From: Treponema sp.
GTDB taxonomy: Bacteria; Spirochaetota; Spirochaetia; Treponematales; Treponemataceae
DNA length: 64,000 nucleotides
Assembly: GCF_024696245.1 (NCBI RefSeq)
Contig: NZ_JAILGZ010000153.1
Span: forward strand, 1-64,000
Reading direction: 5' to 3'
Below are positions 1 to 8,009 of this stretch, piece after piece; the stretch's first letter is position 1; each line of letters begins with the position of its first letter. The translations under genes were made by a program, and so were the position numbers. Below the pieces are notes generated by a model. It had not been told where the DNA came from and made no database searches. It was given only the letters and a program-made list of their open reading frames with translations.

Positions 1-106
1 CATCCTTTAATTTAGCTTCAATTTTGGCCAGTACATCTGTAAAAACCGGAGTATATGAGTTGTAAATAGAAAAAAGTCTTTCTTTGTTTGGAATATTTTT
101 GTTCAT
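1..106 (-). CDS. 5' end of an unidentified gene, cut by the window edge
   Basis: The first 35 codons of a minus-strand gene are visible, starting at an ATG (104-106) preceded by AGGAAGAAG. The peptide begins MNKNIPNKERLFSIYNSYTP and continues as an amphipathic helix ending in IEAKLKD. That pattern reminds me of the N-terminal helix of small RelA/SpoT-type alarmone synthetases, but 35 residues cannot settle it. It lies downstream of flaA on the same strand, separated from it by a strong terminator, so it probably has its own promoter. Confidence 0.5.
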   Translation of the reverse strand, partial: MNKNIPNKERLFSIYNSYTPVFTDVLAKIEAKLKD

Positions 107-202
107 TCTTCTTCCTGTATAATAATTGTAACCGCTTTATAAAGAATTTCAATTCATTTTAAGTTCAGTATTAGATTATTATTATTTTTACAAATTTAAA
201 AT

Positions 203-232
203 AAAAAAAAAGCCGCCCCAGAGGACGGCTTT
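203..232 (-). terminator. Intrinsic terminator after flaA
   Basis: Read on the minus strand, a 9-bp stem (AAGCCGTCC with GGGCGGCTT, one G-U pair, loop TCTG) is followed by a run of nine T. It starts about 20 bases after the flaA stop codon and should end the flaA transcript. Confidence 0.9.
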
Positions 233-249
233 TATTAGAAGAAGCTAAA

Positions 250-1317
250 TTATTTAGCTGCTCCTGTAGATGTCTGTGCATTAGAATCTGAGTTTTCTTC
301 AAGTGAAGAAGAGAATTCATTTTCTTTTGCCATCTTTTCTTTTTCGATATAGCGGTTAACCTGCTTGCTTCCGAATTTGTTCATTTCAGAATTCTGGCGG
401 TCACGCTCTTTCTTTGTAACAATCTGCCACAAGTCTTCATCATCAATGTCGCGGTCAGAAGAGAGTACTGCAAGGTCATAGATGATTTTTACATCTTTGA
501 AGTAACCAATGTAGTTGTCTCCATCATCACGTGCATCACGTGTAACCTGGAATCCACAGAACTTAACAAATGGAAGTCCGCGTGGATAGATTGGATAGAT
601 TCTGATTTCACGTGTACGAACTTCTGAAATGTAATCAGGGTTTGTCCATACAAGAGTTTTCCAGCCGTCAAAAAGGAGGTTACCCATAAGGTAACGGCGT
701 TCGATGTTATCGTTGTCCTTAAGAAGAACATAAAGCTGGTGTGGATAGTTCATACCCATTGTTGTAACAGCAATTGACTTCAAAGTACCAACATTCTTTA
801 CAAGACCGTATCCATCTTCAAAAAGATATTTACCTTTCTGTTCATCTGTAGGTTCGCTACGATTACCGTCTGCATCTGCATCAGATAATGGTTCATAAGC
901 CTGAATCTCAAATGGTGGAACGATTTTTGCATTTGAATTGTTATTCCATGTAGGGAAAAGCACACGTACACCCATTACGTTCTTTCCTGCGAAAGGAACG
1001 TCTGCACTTTCTTTTACTGGTGCTGCTACAACAGTTGAAAGAGCAACACTTGTAACGTTCTGTGATGATGAGTTAAGAACAACTTCCCAGTTAGGCAAAG
1101 CCAAAGAAGTTCTCATAAGTGCTTTCTGATCACTGGTGAATGTTGCACCAGCTGCTACAGAAAAATCCATTACAGTTCTGCTATTTTCAGTAGAGTTTCC
1201 GTTTTCATCGGCACAACAGTCAGCGTCAAGCTGAGTGAAATCAATAAGTGTTGATTCCTTTGCGAAACCGAAACCTGCTAACATAGCAGCGGCAGTTAAA
1301 ACTAAAATCTTCTTCAT
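250..1317 (-). CDS. flaA: Flagellar filament outer layer (sheath) protein FlaA
   Basis: This is the 355-residue major sheath protein of the periplasmic flagella; FlaA coats the FlaB core filament in spirochaetes. A signal peptide (MKKILVLTAAAMLAGFGFA, cleavage after the last A) precedes the typical mature start with LIDFTQLDAD. The middle and C-terminal parts contain the conserved blocks with GVRVLFPTWNNNSNAKIVPP and EIRIYPIYPRGLPFVKF. The C-terminal 60 residues are charged and low in complexity. The ATG has a good ribosome site (AGAGGAG, 7-base spacing), a sigma70-like promoter upstream and a strong terminator downstream, so it is probably monocistronic. The neighbouring order of amidase, small exported protein and FlaA also occurs in T. 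pallidum as I remember it. Confidence 0.95.
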   Translation of the reverse strand: MKKILVLTAAAMLAGFGFAKESTLIDFTQLDADCCADENGNSTENSRTVMDFSVAAGATFTSDQKALMRTSLALPNWEVVLNSSSQNVTSVALSTVVAAPVKESADVPFAGKNVMGVRVLFPTWNNNSNAKIVPPFEIQAYEPLSDADADGNRSEPTDEQKGKYLFEDGYGLVKNVGTLKSIAVTTMGMNYPHQLYVLLKDNDNIERRYLMGNLLFDGWKTLVWTNPDYISEVRTREIRIYPIYPRGLPFVKFCGFQVTRDARDDGDNYIGYFKDVKIIYDLAVLSSDRDIDDEDLWQIVTKKERDRQNSEMNKFGSKQVNRYIEKEKMAKENEFSSSLEENSDSNAQTSTGAAK

Positions 1318-1360
1318 TCGAAGCTCCTCTTATTACACATTGATGTAGCCTTGTAATCAC

Positions 1361-1389
1361 AGTATCCCTTAACTGAAAAGTTTTGTCAA
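1361..1389 (-). promoter_or_regulatory. flaA promoter
   Basis: On the minus strand TTGACA and GATACT are separated by 17 bases, about 40 bases upstream of the flaA start. The -35 box overlaps the end of a perfect inverted repeat (1387-1434). Confidence 0.75.
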
Positions 1390-1434
1390 CTTATTTTTGA
1401 AAACAGAAAGCGCACCGTTTTCAAAAATAAGTTG
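1387..1434. repeat. Perfect 18-bp inverted repeat overlapping the flaA -35 box
   Basis: CAACTTATTTTTGAAAAC at 1387-1404 is perfectly complementary to 1417-1434, with a 12-base loop. It lies between the GerMN gene stop and the flaA promoter. It is AT-rich and, on the minus strand, is followed by the flaA -35 region and not by a T-run, so it is not a standard terminator. It could stop transcription from the amidase operon or bind a regulator. Confidence 0.8.
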
Positions 1435-1444
1435 AATCCCCCTT

Positions 1445-1900
1445 TTAAGGAATCTCATGGCCATCAATGTATATATAAATTTTATCCAAATTTGTGAAAT
1501 TCTTCACAATATTGTACTTAAACAAAGCGATATTACCGCTCAGATCCTTTAATTCTTCTGAATACTTAAGGGCATCCCTGCTTAAACCAACATGAAGGTC
1601 CCTGCCCTTCTGCAAACAGAACTCAACTGAAGTACCCCTTGGAAAAATTCTCCTGCTTCTGTTTGTAAGCGGCCCCAGAAGAACATCGTCAATATAGCAG
1701 CAGATTTTTCCCTGAACGGGATTTTTTGCAAGATAGCGGACTTCCATTATTCTGGAAGACTTGTCGTATGAATTAAAATAAAACACACGTCTGTCACGCT
1801 TCTCATTAAATCCTAACTGAATTATTGAATAAATCAATGCTCCTGCAAAAATTCCTATAGAAATCAGCGGAATAAGTTTTTTTACTTTCTGAACGTTCAT
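1445..1900 (-). CDS. GerMN-domain membrane-anchored protein
   Basis: This 151-residue protein has one N-terminal membrane segment (about residues 9-29) and a periplasmic domain. The domain fits the GerMN fold: an FYF strand, a VRYLAKNP segment, the LLLGP-like VLLGPLTN, FPRGTSVEF, a VGLSRDAL segment and a final IYIYIDG strand. GerMN proteins often accompany cell-wall amidases, where they are thought to have accessory roles. Its ATG overlaps the amidase stop (ATGA), so the two are translationally coupled and probably act together in peptidoglycan turnover. The substrate cannot be read from the sequence. Confidence 0.75.
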   Translation of the reverse strand: MNVQKVKKLIPLISIGIFAGALIYSIIQLGFNEKRDRRVFYFNSYDKSSRIMEVRYLAKNPVQGKICCYIDDVLLGPLTNRSRRIFPRGTSVEFCLQKGRDLHVGLSRDALKYSEELKDLSGNIALFKYNIVKNFTNLDKIYIYIDGHEIP

Positions 1901-2940
1901 TTTACCCCGGTAAATCCTCTTGAGCGTTCAAAATGTTCCACGAACGCCTGTAAACCATTATACATTCCAAGGGAAAGCTTTTTCAAGTAGGCGTCATCTG
2001 CCAGTAAAGCTGCCTCCTGAGGATTTGTAAGAAAGCCTGTCTCAATAAGAACACTTGGCATTTTTGCATTCCGGACAACAAACCATTCTTCAGCCTTAAT
2101 TCCCCTGGAAGAACTTAGTTTTCCTACCTGAGCTGCTATTCCATCCATAATAAACTTTGCAATAAGAATTGATTCAGTTGTATATTCCTCCTCCATCATG
2201 CTGTTTAATATAGGAATTAAAGACTGATCTCCTTCTACAGTCTTTGAATCAATTACAGACCTTCTGTAACCTGGAGAAAGATACCAGACTTCATATCCTG
2301 ATGCTTTTTTATCAAGACTTGCATTTACATGTATAGAAACATAAAGAACCGCTTCATTTTCACCAAGTTTTACAGAATTGGCAATTTCCGTACGCTGACT
2401 TAAAGACAAAAATACATCCGTACTTCTTGTCATCAGAATCTTTTTTGACGGATAAGCCTTTTTAAGCAGATCATAGAGTTTTAAACCTACAGAAAGGTTT
2501 ACGTCTTTTTCTACAACCTTAACGTTTTTTCCGTTTATTTTATGGGTAGCACTTGCCCCCGGATCTTTTCCACCATGACCAGGATCTATAAGAATGGCAC
2601 CAATTCTGTATGGATTTGCCTGGGCTTCCATATCAAAAAAATCCCTGGCACTTTCAAGATATTTAGGATTTGCAAGAATAACCCGGTCATTAAGGGCCGG
2701 ACCGCTTTCCGTCATAATTTCTGAAGAATCCTTTACGGAAGGAATTCCGGCAGCTAAAGAAAAGTTTATATAATGCCCATCCTTTTCCAGGCTTCCGGTA
2801 GCATTCAGGGGGTCATAATAAAGATCCATACCTGCCTTTTCTGCATATTCAGAAAGTTTTTCATCGGCAAAAAGCAGGACACCACCTGTAAATGCTAAAA
2901 GAGATATTAAAAATGCAAAAAATTTTCTTCTGTCCAGCAT
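1897..2940 (-). CDS. N-acetylmuramoyl-L-alanine amidase (Amidase_3)
   Basis: A zinc amidase that cleaves the bond between MurNAc and the stem peptide in periplasmic peptidoglycan. The 347-residue protein has a signal peptide or anchor (residues 1-25) and a linker, then the Amidase_3 domain from about residue 115. Expected zinc ligands are His122 in DPGHGG, Glu144 in VVEKDVNLS and His204 in VSIHVNAS; the catalytic glutamate is in VLIETGF near residue 300. All key residues are present, so it should be active. It forms an operon with the overlapping GerMN gene and lies 12 bases from the ATP-grasp gene upstream, so one transcript could cover the sugar-modification set and this pair. Confidence 0.92.
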   Translation of the reverse strand: MLDRRKFFAFLISLLAFTGGVLLFADEKLSEYAEKAGMDLYYDPLNATGSLEKDGHYINFSLAAGIPSVKDSSEIMTESGPALNDRVILANPKYLESARDFFDMEAQANPYRIGAILIDPGHGGKDPGASATHKINGKNVKVVEKDVNLSVGLKLYDLLKKAYPSKKILMTRSTDVFLSLSQRTEIANSVKLGENEAVLYVSIHVNASLDKKASGYEVWYLSPGYRRSVIDSKTVEGDQSLIPILNSMMEEEYTTESILIAKFIMDGIAAQVGKLSSSRGIKAEEWFVVRNAKMPSVLIETGFLTNPQEAALLADDAYLKKLSLGMYNGLQAFVEHFERSRGFTGVK

Positions 2941-2952
2941 ATTTTTCCCTTA

Positions 2953-4581
2953 TTATTTTTTACTGTTACATTTTGAATCGGCAAGATAAAGAATTCCCTG
3001 AATACCACCCCTTATAAGTGCATTACAGAAGTCCCTGCTGTCAAGTTCACAATGAACTCCCCCGTAACGGTCAAAAAGCTTTAAGCTTTCTCCCAGTGTT
3101 CTGTGATTAAAATCTACCATATTCATTAAATCTTCCGGAAACTCACTGGCAAAAATACTGTATACAGATGATGAAGTATTAAGCTTTGGTGCTGACAGGG
3201 CAAAATTTTCCAGAAGAAGTTTTTGTGAATCATTAATATTAAAAGCACTGTATGGAAAACCTTCTTCATCAGGACGTTCAAAACCTTTAAGAAAAATATC
3301 TGTTTCCTGACAGCAGGGCTTAAGCCTTAAAAGTACTGACGCTGCACCATCTTCTGCCCCCTGACAGGCAAGCTTATAGCTGGAAGACAAAGAAATAACA
3401 TTTCCACACTTAGAAACATTGTTTCTTGGAAAATCAACACTGGCTCCCGGTAAACTTCTATAGAGGACGTTTTTTACAAAAGGAAGGCTCTCTGTTTTTT
3501 TAACATTTATCAGGGATTCAACTTTACCCGGAATGGAAATCCATGCCCTTTCGGCACTTACTTTAACACAGGGTACTTCATAAATTTTAAAAGGAAGATC
3601 CCCGGCAATATTTACAGGCTGCCTTAATTTCTCAAGTTCATCTGCCTTAAGACCTAAAGAAAGTTTCATGGCTTCCTTTGTAAGATTCAAACCTGAAGCA
3701 TAAGGATAGGTCCAGCCTGACATATAGCCTCCGGACAGCCGGGCTGCAACTTCTCCAATCATAGGGCCATTCTGTGTAAATTTTATGTCAGCCTTTGCTG
3801 CCCCCCTTGTAAGGCCAAGGGCTTTAACTGCCTGAGCAAAAGTTCTGATAAGTTCATTTTTCTTATTTTCATCTATAACAGAAGGCATTGTATGCCCCAG
3901 CTCTATAAAATAAGGACTAAAATAAATATGTCTGTCTGCAAAACCTGTAATTGTAAAAGTTCCGTCATATACGAGGGCGTCTATTGAAAATTCAGGACCT
4001 TCCATGTAATCCTCAAGAATTGCACAGGATGTTTTTGAATTACGGACAGCTTCTTCTACAGAAGGAAGAAATTCTTTTTTATTCCTTATTAAACGACAGC
4101 CCCTGGCACCCATGTTATCTACAGGTTTTATTACTTTAGGAAATTCCATTTTATCCAGTCTGCCGTCACTTAAAAACTGAGCAATAGTACCCCTGGATAT
4201 TTTAGTAAATTCAGGAGAAGAAACTCCATTTTTTTTAAAGCATCCCCTCATTAAAACTTTATTACTGGCATTAAGACAGGCTTCATAAGAATGTCCAGGT
4301 AAAGATGCTTTTTCTGCCGCATAAGCAACAGATGCAGAAAAATCAGTACCTGCGGTAAAAACAGCCTTTAAGGATGAACCTAAGGAAAGAGCAAGCTCTG
4401 CTATCTTTTCTTTATCCTTTAGGTCTATATTTTCAAATCTGTCTGCTGCATGTACGCAAACAGCAGAAGGATCTGCATCAATTACAAGGGCCTTATAACC
4501 AAGTTCCTTTGCAGCCTCAATGGAAGGAAGCTGCATCAAACCTGCTCCTAAAATAAGAATATAATCTTTTTCTTTATCCAT
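2953..4581 (-). CDS. ATP-grasp superfamily ligase-like protein
   Basis: A 542-residue protein with an N-terminal Rossmann-like part (ILILGAGLMQLPSIEAAKELGY, interrupted here only by position) and a central ATP-grasp domain resembling carbamoyl-phosphate synthase and PurK-type ligases. The lysines in FPKVIKPVDNMGARG and the metal-binding stretch ending GEVAARLSGG are seen. The last 180 residues match nothing I recognise and may select the acceptor. Such enzymes join a carboxylate to an amine or thiol through an acyl-phosphate. It lies 13 bases downstream of the cytidylyltransferase/PseG-like fusion, which suggests amino-acid or peptide decoration of a sugar or glycoprotein; this is inference from context. 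Confidence 0.75.
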   Translation of the reverse strand: MDKEKDYILILGAGLMQLPSIEAAKELGYKALVIDADPSAVCVHAADRFENIDLKDKEKIAELALSLGSSLKAVFTAGTDFSASVAYAAEKASLPGHSYEACLNASNKVLMRGCFKKNGVSSPEFTKISRGTIAQFLSDGRLDKMEFPKVIKPVDNMGARGCRLIRNKKEFLPSVEEAVRNSKTSCAILEDYMEGPEFSIDALVYDGTFTITGFADRHIYFSPYFIELGHTMPSVIDENKKNELIRTFAQAVKALGLTRGAAKADIKFTQNGPMIGEVAARLSGGYMSGWTYPYASGLNLTKEAMKLSLGLKADELEKLRQPVNIAGDLPFKIYEVPCVKVSAERAWISIPGKVESLINVKKTESLPFVKNVLYRSLPGASVDFPRNNVSKCGNVISLSSSYKLACQGAEDGAASVLLRLKPCCQETDIFLKGFERPDEEGFPYSAFNINDSQKLLLENFALSAPKLNTSSSVYSIFASEFPEDLMNMVDFNHRTLGESLKLFDRYGGVHCELDSRDFCNALIRGGIQGILYLADSKCNSKK

Positions 4582-4594
4582 AATTTATCAACCC

Positions 4595-7042
4595 CTATAT
4601 CTTACGGCAGTAAACTTCAAAAGTATCCCCGCTTTTCCTTAACTTCATTACGGTTTTGAGCATATTGAACTGAATATCGTTTTCTGTCCACTTATGCTTT
4701 ATTACGGAAGGATGACGTTCCGGGTGAATACCGGTAGAAACAATCTGAACAACCTTAAAACCATAGCGGCTTAATATGCCCTTAGCCTTATCAAGTTCCC
4801 AGAGGGAATAATGATCTGCAGGAGAATTTTCATAAAAGGAATCCCGGTTATACCTTGCACTTACCCCCGAAGCAGAAGGTGTGCTGAAGGCAAAAATACC
4901 ACCTTTCTTTACTAAAGATGAAACTGCCTTTAATACGCTGTCAAGATTCTGAAAATGTTCTATTACATACCACATGGTTACTGCATCAAACTGATCGATT
5001 CCAAATTCCTGAATTGAATCAAAATCAGGAAAAGCAGAACAGGATGCAGGAAAATTAAGCTCCTGCTGTATATATTCTACGGCTTCCTTACAAATGTCTG
5101 TTCCATAAGACATCCACTGAACTTCAGAAGCTGCCTGCAGGAATGGCCCCATGGCACATCCTATATCAAGAATTACAGGCTGGGAAAGGGCACGATGCCT
5201 TCTGTATATTGAATCAATTACAGACATTCTTCTTTTACACTGTACTTTTATTGAATCAAAGTCATCAAGATAAGTCTTTCCATACTGTTTTTTGTAATCA
5301 TCAAAAAAGTAATCATGATTATATTCAGTCTGAACATTCTGTCTTGTATAAGAAATATACTGCATACCACAGCACTTGCAGCGTCTGAAGGTACGGTCAG
5401 CAGTTCTGGCTATAACTTCATCATTAAAGGAATCCTTATTACGGCAGACAGGACAAAGATATTTTTTTCCGGCAGCAACTTCCTTTATAAAAGACGGAAG
5501 GTCTTTCTGACTTGAAAAATCAATGGAAGGAGAAGCAGAAAAAGATTCTTCTACAGCTTTTAAAAGATTATCCTTATTAAGCTGTCCTTTTCTTACGCAG
5601 GGAAAACCGTATTTAATTGCAAGTTTTTCATGAAGATCGCTGGAAGAAAGGAGAATTGTTTTTATTCCGGCCCCAAGAGCTTCAAAGGCTGTAAAACCAA
5701 AATGAGTAATACAAAGATCGTAATCAGCCAGATGTTCTTTAAGATTATCAATTTTTGTAATTAACTCTACATCGTGAAGTTTTTCTTTTCTTGCATTTGC
5801 TTTTACAAGAGTAACTTTATATCCGCTGTCAGCCATAAAAACTGCAGCTTTTTCTGCCAGATTAAGGGGATCTTCTCCGCCGACAGAAACAATGACTTTT
5901 TTTACATCTTTTCTGGCTTTATTTTCCTTTTTCTTATTTTCCGGCATTGGAATAAAGGCCGGTTCACTAAGATTTACAGATTTTTTATTTTCAAGGGAAG
6001 GAATTATTTTTAAAAGATAATCAGCATTAACTGTCCTGTTACTTCCATCATCAATGGAAAGAACTTTAGTAGCTGCTGAATATTTATATAATTCATCAGG
6101 AGAAGAAATAAAAGGATCTGCTGCAACAAGGGCATAGTTTTCCATATCAGCAAGTGAATCTGTTATCTGAATATCCTTAAGCCCCCTGTCTTTGTATTCA
6201 GAAAGAAGAAGAGACGTTTCTTCAAGGGAAGAATCGGATGGAATATAAACCCTTCCCCTGGTTTTAAGGGCAAGTTCAAGACAACGTCTTAAATGACCGG
6301 TACCTCTTCCCTTCTGTACACAGGGAACAAAAAGAACAGGATTCTTTACACTTTCTGCTGATAAACCATCAAGGATTTCTTCTGTAGTAAAAGCATCTTT
6401 TGTCTTTCTTTTTAAAATGACTTCATCAGCCAGATTGACGGCTTTAAAGTAATCAAAAGGAGTATCAATAGTTGTCCTTAAATCTGGATAAAACCAGCGT
6501 TTTGGAGCTTTTAAAAATTCACATATAAAGCGGTCCTTGTGATTGTAAAGGGACGGGCCTACATGCTCATGATCATAAGGAGAATCATTACCCTCTGCCG
6601 CCAGTCTGAGGGAAGAAGCCTTAAATATTTCTACTCCGCTTCCATGAGGAAGACCTGTATAAGTCATATAATCAGAAGGCTTGGTCTGTTCCCTTCGCAA
6701 AAATTCCTTAAGAAGGGAATCTGCAGCTTCATAAAACAAAAACGGATTATCACAGGTTGCCCTGATAACAAGATCAGCTTTTGATTCATCTATAGCCTTC
6801 AGGTACCTGGCAAGCACATCTTCCAGAGGTCCGGCACAAACATTCCAGCCGCATTTTTCTGCTACAGGACGAAGGGCACTTTCGCTATCATAATCAAGGG
6901 CCAGATAATAATCATCTGCCGCTACTTTTTTCATGGCTGCAAGAACCCATTCCAGGACTGGTTTTCCTGCCAGAGGTAAAAGAGCTTTACCTGGAAGTCT
7001 TGTAGATGAAAGTCTGCATTGAGCAATTACAACCGTTTTCAC
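4595..7042 (-). CDS. Fusion of SpsF-type cytidylyltransferase, PseG-like domain and SAM methyltransferase
   Basis: An 815-residue protein with three parts. Residues about 1-235 form an SpsF/PseF-like nucleotidyltransferase (IAQCRLSSTRLPGKALLPLAG, CDNP, DLRTTIDTPFD), expected to make a CMP-sugar. Residues about 238-540 resemble PseG, the hydrolase that removes UDP in pseudaminic-acid synthesis (GRGTGHLRRCLELA, SVGGEDPLNL, HFGFTAFEALGAG). Residues about 545-815 hold a CPVC/CKCC zinc ribbon followed by a class I methyltransferase (ILDIGCAMGPFL, WYVIEHFQN). GTG is the start, behind AGGGGA. In most bacteria these are separate genes. The combination points to a nine-carbon or related acidic sugar for surface or flagellar glycosylation. 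The product is not established. Confidence 0.8.
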   Translation of the reverse strand: MKTVVIAQCRLSSTRLPGKALLPLAGKPVLEWVLAAMKKVAADDYYLALDYDSESALRPVAEKCGWNVCAGPLEDVLARYLKAIDESKADLVIRATCDNPFLFYEAADSLLKEFLRREQTKPSDYMTYTGLPHGSGVEIFKASSLRLAAEGNDSPYDHEHVGPSLYNHKDRFICEFLKAPKRWFYPDLRTTIDTPFDYFKAVNLADEVILKRKTKDAFTTEEILDGLSAESVKNPVLFVPCVQKGRGTGHLRRCLELALKTRGRVYIPSDSSLEETSLLLSEYKDRGLKDIQITDSLADMENYALVAADPFISSPDELYKYSAATKVLSIDDGSNRTVNADYLLKIIPSLENKKSVNLSEPAFIPMPENKKKENKARKDVKKVIVSVGGEDPLNLAEKAAVFMADSGYKVTLVKANARKEKLHDVELITKIDNLKEHLADYDLCITHFGFTAFEALGAGIKTILLSSSDLHEKLAIKYGFPCVRKGQLNKDNLLKAVEESFSASPSIDFSSQKDLPSFIKEVAAGKKYLCPVCRNKDSFNDEVIARTADRTFRRCKCCGMQYISYTRQNVQTEYNHDYFFDDYKKQYGKTYLDDFDSIKVQCKRRMSVIDSIYRRHRALSQPVILDIGCAMGPFLQAASEVQWMSYGTDICKEAVEYIQQELNFPASCSAFPDFDSIQEFGIDQFDAVTMWYVIEHFQNLDSVLKAVSSLVKKGGIFAFSTPSASGVSARYNRDSFYENSPADHYSLWELDKAKGILSRYGFKVVQIVSTGIHPERHPSVIKHKWTENDIQFNMLKTVMKLRKSGDTFEVYCRKI

Positions 7043-7046
7043 TTTA

Positions 7047-8009
7047 TTATTCCCCTATTGAATTCCAGTTCTGAACAAGGCTTGCTGCATCTGTAGTAAA
7101 ACAGCTTCCGTTTTCTGACACCCAGCGTCTTGCATCATTAAACTGACTTAATGATTCCGTAAAACCACATTTATTTCTTAAATTAAAAGGAAAAAAACTT
7201 AGCTTTGGAATAACAGCTCCGTTTTCCTTATAAACAGGCATAAGATTCTTAAGATAAAAACGAAGATATGAAAGGTCAGCAGTAATTTCGTTACTTTCAT
7301 ATTCCTGAGAAAAAGTAAAATCCAGGTATGAAGAAATAATAGTCCTCTGCCCCCAGAGCCAGCTTCTCATAAAAAGATCCAGTTTCTGCCAGTAAGGACT
7401 GGTTATTGTATAATCAAAGCCCCCTGTACGAATAAAACGCTGCCTGTTATAAAGGCCGCACCATTCAGCAGAATAAAGGGTTTCATCCCCATCTTTAAAA
7501 GATAATTCCGGAATAACTTCAAAAACAGATTTCCTTAAATCCGGAGCAAATTTTACGGGAATTACATTACCATCAACATTATTAAGTTTTGGAACAACAC
7601 AAAAACAGTCCAGCTTTAATAAAGCCTTCAGCTGGGAAGAATTAAGCTTAAACTTCTGAGCACACAAATCTGAATGAAGGACAAGTACAAAAGGTGTAGC
7701 CGATTCAGCAACTGCAATATTAATCTTGTCCCCTGTTGTAACAGAATCCTGAACCATCATAAATCTTACCTGAGGAAACTGATGGGACAGCTGGTCAGTA
7801 TTAAACATAGGAGAACTTTCTTCTACACTGATAATCCTCTCAAAATTTAAAGACAAAAGGTTTTCAAATATTTCACTGCGGTAGCTGGAAGCATGAGAAT
7901 TAAGAAGAATACATGTAACAGGCAGACACTTTTTACCGGCTTCAACATTTCCTCCGATAAGGGTGTAATTAACCTGATTCTGATTAAAAATTGAAGGTAT
8001 AATATTCAT
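7047..8009 (-). CDS. Glycosyltransferase-like protein (GT-A/GT2-like)
   Basis: I chose the ATG at 8007-8009 because GGAG lies 7 bases upstream; a longer frame reaches 8114 but overlaps the preceding gene by 130 bases. The resulting 320 residues show a GT2-like pattern: VTCILLNSHASSYRSEIFENL as the nucleotide-binding first strand, ERIISVEESS, and a VLVLHSDL segment where DxD is expected. A WCGLYNRQRFIRTGGFD segment matches the acceptor-side GGFD motif. The metal-binding DxD is altered to HSD, so activity is uncertain. It lies in the sugar-modification operon, overlapping the end of the SPASM gene. Confidence 0.6.
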   Translation of the reverse strand: MNIIPSIFNQNQVNYTLIGGNVEAGKKCLPVTCILLNSHASSYRSEIFENLLSLNFERIISVEESSPMFNTDQLSHQFPQVRFMMVQDSVTTGDKINIAVAESATPFVLVLHSDLCAQKFKLNSSQLKALLKLDCFCVVPKLNNVDGNVIPVKFAPDLRKSVFEVIPELSFKDGDETLYSAEWCGLYNRQRFIRTGGFDYTITSPYWQKLDLFMRSWLWGQRTIISSYLDFTFSQEYESNEITADLSYLRFYLKNLMPVYKENGAVIPKLSFFPFNLRNKCGFTESLSQFNDARRWVSENGSCFTTDAASLVQNWNSIGE

